A stretch of DNA of 64,000 bases, from NCBI RefSeq assembly GCF_016469335.1, contig NZ_CP059888.1, positions 3,795,899 through 3,859,898 on the forward strand, given 5' to 3'. Every line of letters starts with the position of its first letter. The first letter of the stretch is position 1. This DNA comes from Flocculibacter collagenilyticus. GTDB taxonomy: Bacteria; Pseudomonadota; Gammaproteobacteria; Enterobacterales; Alteromonadaceae. This document shows positions 34,794 through 44,804 of the stretch, piece after piece. The notes under the pieces were generated by a model. The model did no database searches, was not told where the DNA came from, and was given only the letters and a program-made list of their open reading frames with translations. A program made the translations under genes and the position numbers.

Positions 34794-35883
34794 ACAATTC
34801 CACAAATGGGCCTCTTTATTGGTCGGCATTCAAATGGTTATCTGGCTGATAACGGGGCTATTTTTTAATTTGATGGACTTTAACTTTTTTAGTGGCAATA
34901 CCTATCGTGACTTAAGTCGGCCCGCCATTAATCCTGCAGAGCAACAAAAATTAATCCCAATTGAACAAGCACTCAATACACATCAAGAGGCATTGGAACC
35001 AGTAAGCCAAGTTAAGCTCATCACCATGCTTGAACAGCCTTATTACTTGCTTGCGCATAACCTACCGGCCCACCATTACTGGCCAGTTAACGCCACATTG
35101 ATCAATGCCAACACCGGGAAAATTCAACACATCGATGAAAACTTCGCACAACAAATTGCAGTAAAATCTTATATTGGCACAGGTAAAGTAAGTCGGATTG
35201 AAAAACTTCCCCCGCCGTTTTCTGACGTACCAAAAGAGCGTAATAATTTATGGCGCATCGACTTTACTGACGATGTAGCGACCTCGGTATACATTAATGA
35301 ACATACGGGAAGGATTGTCGCCCATGTAAACGATTGGCGACGCTTTCGAGATATTATGTTTATGCTGCATTTTATGGATTATCAACGCGAAGGCAGTTTT
35401 AATAATGTGTTTGCCATTGTCTTTGGCTTTATTGCTTTGACGCTCAGCGTGTCTGGCATGATTTGGTTAGTTCAGTTAATCGCGTCTGGACAACTCCGCT
35501 TTTCTCTCAATGCCTTACGCCACAAACTTACATTAAAAAACAACAATGAAAAAGCGCCATTAACCCCTGAGTCACCTCACCAAATTACCATAAACAATCA
35601 TCATGGCGAACGCTTGAAACGCGTTGAATTAACCGAACATCAGCAGCTATTAGAGCTAAATTTACTGGATGGTTTGGCGCAACATAACCTTAGCTTAACA
35701 TCCGATTGCGGGGGCGGTGGTAGCTGTGGTTTGTGTAGAGTGAAACTAACGAAAAGTAGCCCAGTGCATCCAGCAGAGCGAGAGAAATTAAGTAAAAAAC
35801 AACTTGAGCAAGGCGTAAGGCTCGCCTGTCAGCATGCTTGTACTGGAGTGTCAGAGGTGCAGTTATTGCGACCGCTGACATAA
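34780..35883 (+). CDS. PepSY membrane protein fused to 2Fe-2S ferredoxin domain
   Basis: 367 residues. The first ~235 parallel the previous gene: N-terminal span (QFHKWASLLVGIQMVIW), PepSY region ending TSVYINEHTGRIVAHVNDWR with RDIMFMLHFMDY, then a second span. A basic linker (about 245-265) leads to a cytoplasmic ferredoxin-like domain with cysteines SDC-GGGGS-C-GL-C and a distal LACQHAC, the C-x5-C-x2-C...C set of plant-type 2Fe-2S clusters, as in Na+-NQR subunit F. This could move electrons across the membrane to a metal or thiol. It is the last gene of the cus-linked operon. Confidence 0.8.
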   Translation: MPIIKQFHKWASLLVGIQMVIWLITGLFFNLMDFNFFSGNTYRDLSRPAINPAEQQKLIPIEQALNTHQEALEPVSQVKLITMLEQPYYLLAHNLPAHHYWPVNATLINANTGKIQHIDENFAQQIAVKSYIGTGKVSRIEKLPPPFSDVPKERNNLWRIDFTDDVATSVYINEHTGRIVAHVNDWRRFRDIMFMLHFMDYQREGSFNNVFAIVFGFIALTLSVSGMIWLVQLIASGQLRFSLNALRHKLTLKNNNEKAPLTPESPHQITINNHHGERLKRVELTEHQQLLELNLLDGLAQHNLSLTSDCGGGGSCGLCRVKLTKSSPVHPAEREKLSKKQLEQGVRLACQHACTGVSEVQLLRPLT

Positions 35884-36016
35884 TTTACAACGGCGTTGCT
35901 TTCAAACCTTGTTGAAATAAGTTTTTACACGCGCAAAATAGTGCAAGATACCTTTTTGCTGTAAAAAATCGTATATTAGCGCATTGTACTGTTTCAACCT
36001 GTTCGCAAGGACTCGC

Positions 36017-36559
36017 ATGACAAGCTTATCGTTTTCAAATACCCCTCTTGCCGAAGCGCAATTACCAACCACAGAAGCGCTTGAATTTATCGCACTGAGC
36101 CCACGCTACCGCTGGCTTAATATTGGCGCTAACTTCACCATTTTTACCGTATTGTTTTTGGTTAGCTTCGCGCTGTACGCGCAAACATTTTTTCAATTTC
36201 CAGAAGAGTTCAGCGCCATTATCGCTTTTAGTAAGTGGATAGTACTAACCTTGGGTGTCGTTGTGACGCTGTATCATTTTTTTGCCGATCCTATTAAACG
36301 TTACGCTTTACGTGAACAAGATATTAGTTTTACTTCTGGGTTATTTTTTAGAAAAACGGTGACACAACCCGTGCTGCGCATTCAGCATATTGAATTACAG
36401 CGTGGCCCTTTAGAACGCAAGTTTGGCCTAGCCACTTTACAAATATTTAGTGCGGGCGGGGTAATGCATACCTTTGAAATACCGGGGCTGGCATTAGAAA
36501 AAGCACAACAACTTCGACAGTTTATCTTACAGCATAAGGATGTTGCACAGCATGGCTAA
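36017..36559 (+). CDS. Bacterial PH-domain membrane protein (YdbS-like)
   Basis: About 180 residues from the ATG at 36017, chosen because AAGGA lies 5 nt upstream; an earlier in-frame ATG (35984) lacks one. Two membrane spans (about 45-66 and 75-93), then a bacterial PH domain: YALREQDISFTSGLFFRKTVT with VLRIQHIELQRGPLERKFGLATLQIFSAGG, a hallmark of the DUF304/bPH2 family. Overlaps the next gene by 8 bp, matching the ydbS-ydbT pair known in Bacillus. Linked there to antimicrobial tolerance; role here unknown. Confidence 0.8.
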   Translation: MTSLSFSNTPLAEAQLPTTEALEFIALSPRYRWLNIGANFTIFTVLFLVSFALYAQTFFQFPEEFSAIIAFSKWIVLTLGVVVTLYHFFADPIKRYALREQDISFTSGLFFRKTVTQPVLRIQHIELQRGPLERKFGLATLQIFSAGGVMHTFEIPGLALEKAQQLRQFILQHKDVAQHG

Positions 36560-38213
36560 TAAATCTGTTGAGCCACTCACGGAAGCACCCTTGCAAATAG
36601 CCGAGCCGGAGCAGCCTGCACATAACAGCAGCAAATTAACTGCGCCAAAGCATGCCAACCAACCAATCGACGATACTGCCAAATGGCAGCGTTTATCGCC
36701 TATCGCTATTGTGTACTTTGGTACGCGTATGGCAAAAATGTTAGTTAGTAACTTTATGTACCTTTTACCTGCCATCGTAGTGGGTTTTAGCCAGATTAAA
36801 GAACAACCCGGGCTATGGCTACCTGTTATCCTTAGCTGCATTGCGCTTTTTGTTGTGATTGCACTATTAAAATTCCGCTTTTATCAATACCGTTTACACC
36901 AAAATACCATCGAGATTCGTTCAGGAGTTTTGTCTAAAAGCCACATTAATTTACCGTTTGAACGCGTACAGAACGTAAAACTCGAACAACCTATTTATTA
37001 CCGGCTAACTGGTTACGCCTGCCTGCAATTAGACACTGCGGGCTCATCAAAACAAGAAGCACAAGTTGTTGCCTTGCCACTAGGCTTTGCAGAAAAGCTA
37101 AAACAAAAAATTCTTACTCAACATGCACAGTCGGCATCTTCTCCTCACACTCACGCTGCAGAAGGTAATGCCGCACCTGTACCTGAAAGCTCAGCTGCAA
37201 CAACCACACAAGAAACGACCTTAATTACCCGCTCGGTAAAAGATCTCGTCATTCATGGTATTAGTAGTAATCGTATCTGGATTTTTTTAGGCGTGATGGC
37301 ACCGTTCTTCGACAATATTTTTACCTACTTAAGTGATGTGTTTTCCTTATTTGGTATTAACTTAGCCAATCTATTTAGTACTGAAACACAAAGTTGGTGG
37401 CAAATTGGGATTTACGGTTTTATGTTATTTTTCATGTTAATGATGGTACTGGCCGTGTTTTCTATTATTGGTGCCGTCATGAGCTTTTATGGCTATCAAT
37501 TAAGTAAAGATGGCGACAAGTACATTAGGCGCAGCGGCCTTTTTACCAAGCATGAAGTAACTATGCGCCTGTCACGTTTACAGATGATAGTCCAACGACA
37601 AGATTGGCTAGATAGGCTCATCCAGCGGGTTAATTTAAAATATGAACAGGTAAATGCAAATATTCAAAACATGGCCGAGTCGGGTGTTTCGAGCAAAATC
37701 ATGGTCCCGTCAATTACCCCCAGTGAGTCACAAGCGTTGATCGATAATGTCTATCCTGATAATCAGTTAAGCAAGATCCGCTATATGGCTGTTAATGCAC
37801 GTTATTTGGTGCGCCCCATCATGTTATATGCACTACCACTTTTTATCGCGGGTATCGCTTCATTTGTACTGCAACAAGTTATGTGGTTATCGACCGGCTT
37901 AATTATCCTTAGCATACTCAGTGTGGCTGGTGCCATTCAAACATGGAAACGCTGGGGCTTTGCCATGGATGATAATTATATATATGTACGAAAAGGGATG
38001 ATTGGCGTGGATTATTACTGCGTTCCCATTTATAAAATTCAACAAACAGCTTATAAACAAAGTCGATTTATGAAACCTCACCAATTGGCTACTGTGCAAT
38101 TAGTCTTGGCCTCAGGTTCGGTATCCATCCCCTTTATTGCTGAGGCACAAGCGTATTCACTGATTGACCGCTCACTTTATCAGGTGGAGCAAAGCAAACG
38201 CTCTTGGATGTAA
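36552..38213 (+). CDS. Bacterial PH-domain membrane protein (YdbT-like)
   Basis: About 553 residues from ATG 36552; a start at 36540 is possible but its SD would be too close. Three DUF304/bPH2 repeats separated by membrane pairs: HQNTIEIRSGVLSKSHINLPFERVQNVKLEQP (with the family-typical P-ERVQN), then SKDGDKYIRRSGLFTKHEVTMRLSRLQMIVQRQDW, then DDNYIYVRKGMIGVDYYCVPIYKIQQ. Paralogous to the 36017 gene and transcribed with it. A hairpin follows at 38221. No catalytic residues; probably a membrane complex partner. Confidence 0.8.
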   Translation: MANKSVEPLTEAPLQIAEPEQPAHNSSKLTAPKHANQPIDDTAKWQRLSPIAIVYFGTRMAKMLVSNFMYLLPAIVVGFSQIKEQPGLWLPVILSCIALFVVIALLKFRFYQYRLHQNTIEIRSGVLSKSHINLPFERVQNVKLEQPIYYRLTGYACLQLDTAGSSKQEAQVVALPLGFAEKLKQKILTQHAQSASSPHTHAAEGNAAPVPESSAATTTQETTLITRSVKDLVIHGISSNRIWIFLGVMAPFFDNIFTYLSDVFSLFGINLANLFSTETQSWWQIGIYGFMLFFMLMMVLAVFSIIGAVMSFYGYQLSKDGDKYIRRSGLFTKHEVTMRLSRLQMIVQRQDWLDRLIQRVNLKYEQVNANIQNMAESGVSSKIMVPSITPSESQALIDNVYPDNQLSKIRYMAVNARYLVRPIMLYALPLFIAGIASFVLQQVMWLSTGLIILSILSVAGAIQTWKRWGFAMDDNYIYVRKGMIGVDYYCVPIYKIQQTAYKQSRFMKPHQLATVQLVLASGSVSIPFIAEAQAYSLIDRSLYQVEQSKRSWM

Positions 38214-38658
38214 AAAATTAGCGTGCTTTAAAGCACGCCAATTGCATTTAGATGAGATAAAAAATCCGTTTTAGAATACATATTAGTGAGCACTCGGATG
38301 AAATTGTCACTGTGTTTGTCTGAATATACAAATGCTTCATATATGTAACTTGCCATATCTGTTTTAAACGCGATGCATTTAATTCCTTTATTAGTTCATA
38401 TATTCGTGAAATGAACAGGCTGAATGCGGGGAGAAAAAGAGTGATTAGGATAAGCTTTCAAGCTTGCTGCAACGTTAGTGCTTAGCTTTGTTAAGATTTA
38501 TGCGTTTTGTTGTTGCATCGAATATAAAACATACAATAGCTTTCAGCGTTAAAACCTTTTACAATGCTGGCTTCTTAAAAGGTACGCTTAATGTTAGTCA
38601 GTACTATACTGGTTAACTGTGATACCAATTTCAATTATTTGTAGGGTTCGCCACGTTA
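38214..38658. other. Intergenic gap with terminator-like palindrome
   Basis: GCGTGCTTTAAAGCACGC (38221-38238) is a perfect palindrome just after the PH-domain operon and may end it. The rest is AT-rich and should carry the promoter of the metal gene at 38659 (a TATACT near 38613 could be a -10); no gene seen. Confidence 0.45.
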
Positions 38659-39006
38659 ATGTTGAGTCGCTCACTTAACTACATCATGATTATCTTGATT
38701 GTTCTGCAATCAGGTTTAGCCGTGGCTAGCTCGCAACAAGTGCATCAAATTGATACTGAGCACATGAGCGTTGAACATTCTCATGAATCTGATTTTAACA
38801 CTGCTAATGTTAATGACATTAATGGTGATGAACACGATACCGCCGACTGCCACCATTGTGGACACTGTCATGGTTCACATGCGCAGTGGTTAACACCCAA
38901 CACGTTTAGCTTATTAATTAAGCGCCATACGTTGCAACGCTATTTCACTACGTTACATATTCACGGCATTCAGCTCGATAACTTATTTCGCCCCCCTATC
39001 GCTTAA
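38659..39006 (+). CDS. Small secreted His-rich protein (CopL-like) leading the Czc-type operon
   Basis: 115 residues. Signal peptide 1-24 (AVAS). Mature part rich in His, Asp and Cys: TEHMSVEHSHESDF and DCHHCGHCHGSHAQW. It ends QLDNLFRPPIA, sharing LFRPPI with the protein at 27446, though the middle sequences differ. It heads the czcBA-like genes, 109 bp upstream. Presumably a periplasmic divalent-metal binder or regulator; no enzyme features. The histidine bias (versus Cys/Met bias in the 27446 protein) fits a Zn/Co/Cd rather than Cu pump. Confidence 0.65.
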   Translation: MLSRSLNYIMIILIVLQSGLAVASSQQVHQIDTEHMSVEHSHESDFNTANVNDINGDEHDTADCHHCGHCHGSHAQWLTPNTFSLLIKRHTLQRYFTTLHIHGIQLDNLFRPPIA

Positions 39007-39115
39007 TTCTTATTTAATCCGGGCTTATTTATTTTCTTAAGCCTAATTCAGGTGAGTTAGATTGCCTCTATGGGCACTGCTCACTGCGATATTAAATTTG
39101 AATTAAGAGCAAAAT

Positions 39116-40444
39116 ATGAAAAACACTATAACGGCTAGCCTTATGCTGGCAGTAAGCACGTGCACATTATTATCTTTGGTTGCACCCCAAGTTAGCGCAA
39201 AAAATTTAATCGATCTTTCATACTTAACCATGCAGCAGGGTAACAAGCAGCACCCCGAGACTGAAACTGAACATGGGCATTCTCAAACACATGAGCATGA
39301 AGACCTTGAACCACACAATAGTCACCGTCATAAACAACAAACATCACATCGCAATGAAAGGCATACCAAACAGCATACTAGCCATGCCAATGAGCATAAC
39401 GAGCCCAGCAAGGTTTACTTAACAGCGGCAAGCCGAAAGCTAGCAGGCATTGAAGTCGCACAGCTGACGCCACAAATTAGCGCGAACGTGATACTAGCCC
39501 CTGCAGAAGTAAAGGCTAATGGCTATACCAGTTTTTGGGTATCGCCACGTGTAGACTCCGTGGTCATAAAGCGCCACGTCGCCTTGGGTGAGCATGTAAC
39601 AACAGGACAGCCATTAGTCACGCTGTTTAGTGAATCTATGGCGCAAGCTCAAGCCGACTATCAAATATTTGCAACCGAGTGGCGGCGTGTAAAAAATTTA
39701 AAAAACAGCACATTAAGTGAAAGTACATTAAGCGAAGCCCGTACACGTTATATCGCAGCAAAAAGCACATTAGCGGCCTTGGGACTCAGCAAGGCGGCAA
39801 TTAAATCGCTGACCGACAACGATACCTTGCCATTAGGTGAATACACCTTATTTGCCAGTCAGTCCGGCTCCGTATTAAACGACGATTTCCATCAAGGTCA
39901 ACGTATTAATGCCGGTCAAACTCTGCTAACACTGGTTGACGAGTCGCTACTTTGGGTAGAAGCCAAGCTACCGCCAATTGCCAACTACAATTTACCCGCT
40001 GGCACTCAAGCACAACTCATCATAGGGCAAAAACGTTATAGCGCTGAAGTAATTCAACACACGCACACCATTGACAGCCAAACGCGCACACGGGTGATCC
40101 GGCTAGCGGTGACAAACAGCGATCATAGTTTACATCCGGGGCAATTCGGCAATGTTGAATTTACAGTAACAACGCCACAACCTGTTATTGCTGTGCCAGA
40201 AGCCGCACTCATTCGCAACCCTGATGGCGACTGGTCAGTTTTTATTGAGCATGATGACGCTGGCGAATATGAGGCGATAACGGTAACGCTCGGACCAGCC
40301 TTACGCCCTCTTAATAGCGCAAGCTCCATAACCTCATTACGCGAAATTACTGGCGTGCCAGCTGGGGCAAAAGTAGTGATTCAAGGTGCATTTTTCATTG
40401 CTTCTGAACAAGCGAAAAGCGGTTTTGATCCGCACAATCATTAA
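39116..40444 (+). CDS. czcB: CzcB-like periplasmic adaptor of metal efflux RND pump
   Basis: 442 residues. Signal peptide to about 28 (QVSA). Residues ~45-100 are a histidine-rich metal-binding stretch (HGHSQTHEHEDLEPHNSH then HRHKQQTSHRNERH). Then the HlyD/membrane-fusion core: FWVSPRVDSVVIKRHVALGEH, GSVLNDDFHQGQRINAGQTL and VPEAALIRNPDGDWSVFI. The stop overlaps a start ATG of the permease (TAATG at 40442-40446). It couples the inner-membrane permease to an outer channel; no TolC gene follows, so an outer-membrane partner must come from elsewhere (perhaps the 27966 gene). Confidence 0.85.
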   Translation: MKNTITASLMLAVSTCTLLSLVAPQVSAKNLIDLSYLTMQQGNKQHPETETEHGHSQTHEHEDLEPHNSHRHKQQTSHRNERHTKQHTSHANEHNEPSKVYLTAASRKLAGIEVAQLTPQISANVILAPAEVKANGYTSFWVSPRVDSVVIKRHVALGEHVTTGQPLVTLFSESMAQAQADYQIFATEWRRVKNLKNSTLSESTLSEARTRYIAAKSTLAALGLSKAAIKSLTDNDTLPLGEYTLFASQSGSVLNDDFHQGQRINAGQTLLTLVDESLLWVEAKLPPIANYNLPAGTQAQLIIGQKRYSAEVIQHTHTIDSQTRTRVIRLAVTNSDHSLHPGQFGNVEFTVTTPQPVIAVPEAALIRNPDGDWSVFIEHDDAGEYEAITVTLGPALRPLNSASSITSLREITGVPAGAKVVIQGAFFIASEQAKSGFDPHNH

Positions 40445-40461
40445 TGAGCGGAGATCATTTC

Positions 40462-43400
40462 ATGTTAAACCGAGTTATAGATTGGGCAATACGCCAACGC
40501 TTACTTATTACTATTGCTTTACTGTTATTTATGCTAACAGCGGCATTTACCATCCCTAAACTGAATTTAAATGCTTTTCCAGATGTAACTAACGTACAAG
40601 TTACCGTTAATACCGAAGCCCCTGGTTTAGCGGCAGAAGAGGTGGAGCAACTCATTACCTTTCCAATTGAAGCTGTAATGTATGCATTACCCGATGTTGC
40701 CGAGGTTCGTTCAATTTCAAAGACGGGCCTTTCGGGGATTACCGTCGTATTCAAAGAAGGCACTGATATTTATTTTGCGCGTCAGCTGGTATTCGAGCGG
40801 TTACAACAAGCAAAAGAAATGATCCCAAATAATGTAGGCACACCTGAGCTAGGGCCAAATACGTCGGGGTTAGGGCAAGTATATCAATATCTGTTATTAG
40901 CCGACGAGCAATCAGGTTACGATCACATGGCGTTACGTAGTTTAAATGATTGGGTAGTTAAACTGCTGTTAATGCCGATTGATGGTGTTACTGATGTATT
41001 GTCATTCGGTGGCGAAGTAAAACAGTATCAAGTAAATTTAGATCCCTCGTTATTGCTAGCCTATCAGCTGACTCAGCAAGACATCACCAATGCACTAAAT
41101 CGTAATAATGTGAACACTGGCGGCTGGTATTTACGTCGTGGGCAAGAGCAGTTGGTGATCCGAGGTACTGGCTGGCTCAGCGCGGGCAAGCAGGGCCTAG
41201 ACGACATCGCACAAGTGCCATTAAAAACAGTGAATGGAACCGTAGTAAAACTGGCTGATGTCGCACGCGTTGAGTTTGGTAGCGAAATTCGCCAAGGCGC
41301 AGTCACCATGACCCGACGTGTTTCCAGTCATGATAAATCAATGCCCACCTCAACCGAAGCGCTGGGTGAGGTGGTTTCTGGGATTGTACTCAAACGTGTT
41401 GGCGCTAACACTAATAGCACTATTTCAGGCATTGAAGCGCGCTTGCCTTATATCAACCAAGCTTTGCCCGATGGGGTAACAATCGTACCTTTTTACAATC
41501 AAGCAGACTTAATCACCAAAGCAATAAACACCGTACGGGATGCGTTATTGCTAGCATTTGTGCTGATTGTAATCGTGTTATTGCTGTTTTTAATGAATGT
41601 AAATGCCACGATATTAGTACTCCTCTCTATCCCCATTTCAATAAGTATTGCGCTTACTGTGATGGCTTGGTGGGGTCTGTCTGCAAATTTAATGTCATTA
41701 GGTGGCATTGCCCTTGCTATCGGCATGTTGGTAGACGGCTCAGTGGTAATGGTTGAAAACATGGTTAAGCAGCTTAGTCATCGTCATGCAGCACCTACCA
41801 AGGAAAGCACCAAAACAATACTCATAATGGCGTGCCAAAGCGTCGCACGTCCTGTGTTCTTTGCAACCACCATTATTTTGCTTGTGTTTACCCCCATGTT
41901 TACCTTCGAAGGCGTTGAAGCAAAGCTATTCCAGCCTATGGCAATCAGCATTATGTTGGCACTGATATCAGCATTAATCGTGGCGCTAACGGTTGTACCT
42001 GCCATCGCTAGTTATTTGTTTGCTAACGGCATAGCACCTACAAAACGCGACTTACTGTTACCTGTCGAACGCTGGTATAAACGCAGCCTACAATGGAGCT
42101 TATCGCATCGTAAAATCGTTTTATTATTGGCCGTGTCGTTATTTGCGAGCGCGCTCACATTATTACCGCGTATTGGTACAGAGTTTATTCCTGAGTTAGA
42201 AGAAGGCACTCTGAATTTACGTGTCACCCTTGCACCTTCCAGCAGCCTTGATACCGCACTAACGGTCGCGCCGAAACTTGAAGCTATGCTGCTAACGTTT
42301 GACGAGGTTGAGTATGCGCTAAGTCGAATTGGCCGAGCAGAGATTGGTGGTGATCCTGAACCCGTTAATAATATTGAAATTTATATTGGTTTGAAGCCAA
42401 TTTCGAAATGGAAAAATGCAAGTAATCGCCATGAATTACAGCAGCTCATGGCAAATAAGCTTGCCCAGCATCCGGGATTATTGCTTAATTTTTCACAACC
42501 CATTGCCACGCGCGTGGATGAACTACTGTCAGGCGTCAAAGCCCAACTCGCCATCAAGCTGTTTGGCCCCGATTTGGCCGTACTCGCGCAAAAAGGTCGT
42601 GAGATTGAGCAACAGATCAATCAAATTGATGGCGCAATAGACGTTGCCATTGAGCAAATTGAAGGCGAGGCACAATTGGTGATTAAACCAAAGCGTGACG
42701 AGTTATCTCGATTTGGTTTATCCGTTGCCGATTTGATGGAAGTCATAGGCAGCGGTATCGGCGGGCAAAGCGCAGGGCAAATTGTTAATGGTAATGAACG
42801 CTACGATATTTACGTTCGATTAGCCAAGCAATTTAGAGATAATCAGCACAGTATTGCAGAACTGCGCCTGCAATCACCCACTGGCGCTTGGGTACGTTTA
42901 GCAGACGTGGCTGACGTGACCATTGAGTCAGGGCCACCACAAATTCGCCGTGACGATGTGCAGCGTCGAGTTGTGATTCAAGCCAATGTCCAAGGGCGAG
43001 ATATGGGCAGTGTCGTGGCCGATATTCAACGTACAATTGCACAAAATATTGCATTGCCTTCAGGATATTCGGTGATGATTGGCGGGCAATTCGAAAGCCA
43101 ACAACGGGCACAACAACGCCTCATGATTGTCGTGCCCATGGCACTAGCATTCATTGCCCTACTGCTCTACCTAACGTTTTCATCATTTAACCAAGCCGCA
43201 CTGATATTACTTAATGTGCCACTGGCAACAATTGGGGGTATTTTTGCACTCTATTTTTCCGGTCAATATTTATCAGTACCTAGCGCAGTCGGCTTTATTA
43301 CCCTATTTGGTCTTGCTGTGCTTAATGGCGTGGTGTTAGTTGAAAGTATTAATCAGCGTGTTGAACAGCATACTCCGCCGAGCAGCGCATCTATCAAACA

Positions 43401-43635
43401 CACCCTAAACAACGCAGCGTTTGCAGGTGCCGTATCAAGGCTAAGGCCGGTATTAATGACCGCGCTAACTTCAGCGTTAGGCTTAATACCTATGCTAATG
43501 TCGAGTGGTGTTGGCGCAGAAATTCAGCGCCCACTTGCGACTGTAGTGGTGGGAGGGTTATTCACATCCACATTGTTGACTTTATTTGTATTGCCAGCAT
43601 TATATCAATACTTTTCAAAAGGAAAATACACTTAA
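40462..43635 (+). CDS. czcA: CzcA-like divalent-metal efflux RND permease
   Basis: About 1057 residues. The ATG at 40462 (MLNRVIDWAIRQRLL, typical CzcA start) has GCGGAG 9 nt upstream; ATG 40444 adds six residues and overlaps the czcB stop. Twelve spans, two periplasmic loops. TM4 has LGGIALAIGMLVDGSVVMVEN with the conserved acidic residues, and the substrate-path segment FSQPIATRVDELLSGVKAQLAIKLFG follows the CzcA/CnrA pattern (no methionine cluster, unlike CusA). Predicted to export Zn2+/Co2+/Cd2+ (or Ni2+) by proton antiport. Confidence 0.88.
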   Translation: MLNRVIDWAIRQRLLITIALLLFMLTAAFTIPKLNLNAFPDVTNVQVTVNTEAPGLAAEEVEQLITFPIEAVMYALPDVAEVRSISKTGLSGITVVFKEGTDIYFARQLVFERLQQAKEMIPNNVGTPELGPNTSGLGQVYQYLLLADEQSGYDHMALRSLNDWVVKLLLMPIDGVTDVLSFGGEVKQYQVNLDPSLLLAYQLTQQDITNALNRNNVNTGGWYLRRGQEQLVIRGTGWLSAGKQGLDDIAQVPLKTVNGTVVKLADVARVEFGSEIRQGAVTMTRRVSSHDKSMPTSTEALGEVVSGIVLKRVGANTNSTISGIEARLPYINQALPDGVTIVPFYNQADLITKAINTVRDALLLAFVLIVIVLLLFLMNVNATILVLLSIPISISIALTVMAWWGLSANLMSLGGIALAIGMLVDGSVVMVENMVKQLSHRHAAPTKESTKTILIMACQSVARPVFFATTIILLVFTPMFTFEGVEAKLFQPMAISIMLALISALIVALTVVPAIASYLFANGIAPTKRDLLLPVERWYKRSLQWSLSHRKIVLLLAVSLFASALTLLPRIGTEFIPELEEGTLNLRVTLAPSSSLDTALTVAPKLEAMLLTFDEVEYALSRIGRAEIGGDPEPVNNIEIYIGLKPISKWKNASNRHELQQLMANKLAQHPGLLLNFSQPIATRVDELLSGVKAQLAIKLFGPDLAVLAQKGREIEQQINQIDGAIDVAIEQIEGEAQLVIKPKRDELSRFGLSVADLMEVIGSGIGGQSAGQIVNGNERYDIYVRLAKQFRDNQHSIAELRLQSPTGAWVRLADVADVTIESGPPQIRRDDVQRRVVIQANVQGRDMGSVVADIQRTIAQNIALPSGYSVMIGGQFESQQRAQQRLMIVVPMALAFIALLLYLTFSSFNQAALILLNVPLATIGGIFALYFSGQYLSVPSAVGFITLFGLAVLNGVVLVESINQRVEQHTPPSSASIKHTLNNAAFAGAVSRLRPVLMTALTSALGLIPMLMSSGVGAEIQRPLATVVVGGLFTSTLLTLFVLPALYQYFSKGKYT

Positions 43636-43656
43636 TAATAACAACTTTCATACTAT

Positions 43657-43682
43657 ATCACTGGCTGCTTTAAGCCAGTGAT
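43657..43682 (+). terminator. Terminator after the czc operon
   Basis: Perfect 10-bp stem ATCACTGGCT / AGCCAGTGAT, loop GCTTTA, 21 bp after the permease stop. Confidence 0.75.
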
Positions 43683-43890
43683 TCATACTCATTGCGCTGA
43701 CACAAGGTCATACAACGCATATACCTGTTGTTACATCTTTTAGATTGAAATTACCGATGTAATCATTAAATTACGAATATGTATATTCCCTATTTTTATA
43801 AGATAGAAGCATACTTACTACATCGCTAACTGAGAGATTTTCATCGTCCTGTTAGCCAACGGAAGACAATATAATAAAAGAGGAAATGTG

Positions 43891-44793
43891 ATGTTAACCA
43901 TTTCAAATTTGTCAAAAACGTATGATAACGGCGTACACGCGCTTAATAACGTTAACCTTTCAATCCCTAAAGGCATGTTCGGTTTATTAGGCCCTAATGG
44001 TGCTGGAAAATCATCACTCATGCGCACCATTTCAACGCTGCAACAACCCGACTCTGGCAGCATTAAATTTAACGACATTGACGTACTTAAACAGCCAAAC
44101 GAACTACGCCAACGCCTAGGCTACTTGCCTCAAGACTTTGGTGTTTACCCGCGTGTAAGCGCATACGACCTTTTGGATCATTTAGCTATTTTAAAAGGGC
44201 TAGATAACAAAAAACAAAGAAAAGAAGTGGTTGAAGGTTTGTTAGCGCACACTAACCTATTTCAACATCGTAAAAATGCGGTGAGCGGTTTTTCTGGCGG
44301 CATGCGTCAGCGCTTTGGTATTGCACAAGCATTGTTAGGTGATCCTGATTTATTAATTGTTGACGAACCCACTGCTGGCCTAGATCCTGAAGAACGCAAC
44401 CGTTTTCATAATTTGTTAGTCAGCTTAGGTGAAGAAAAAGTCATTATTCTATCAACCCATATTGTTGAAGATGTATCTGAGCTGTGCCCGAATATGGCAG
44501 TACTAGGCGCGGGTCAAATTCTATTACAAGGCAACCCTATTGAATTAACTAATCGTCTTAACGGTCAAATTTGGCGCAAAACTGTTACACAAAGCGAGTT
44601 TGCAGAAATTGAGCAGCATTATAAAGTGATTTCGCAACGCTTATTTGCTGGCCAAATTGTTGTGCATGTTTTAGCGGATAGTGCACCTGAAGGCTTTGAA
44701 GTTGCCCCTGCCAATCTTGAAGATGTGTACTTTTCAACGCTACACAATTCACGTAATGCACATAAAAAAACTGATTCAGCCCAAGCTGCATAA
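43891..44793 (+). CDS. ABC transporter ATP-binding protein
   Basis: About 300 residues. Start ATG 43891 fits AGAGGA at 43879; an upstream GTG (43888) is less likely. Walker A GPNGAGKSS, Q-loop LPQDFG, signature SGFSGGMRQR, Walker B LLIVDEP with the H-loop STHIVED are all intact. The C-terminal ~85 residues form the extra domain usual in ABC-2 exporters. It is 11 bp upstream of the permease/M1 fusion and almost certainly its ATPase partner. Substrate unknown; export direction by family. Confidence 0.88.
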   Translation: MLTISNLSKTYDNGVHALNNVNLSIPKGMFGLLGPNGAGKSSLMRTISTLQQPDSGSIKFNDIDVLKQPNELRQRLGYLPQDFGVYPRVSAYDLLDHLAILKGLDNKKQRKEVVEGLLAHTNLFQHRKNAVSGFSGGMRQRFGIAQALLGDPDLLIVDEPTAGLDPEERNRFHNLLVSLGEEKVIILSTHIVEDVSELCPNMAVLGAGQILLQGNPIELTNRLNGQIWRKTVTQSEFAEIEQHYKVISQRLFAGQIVVHVLADSAPEGFEVAPANLEDVYFSTLHNSRNAHKKTDSAQAA

Positions 44794-44804
44794 GGAAGAT
44801 ACTG

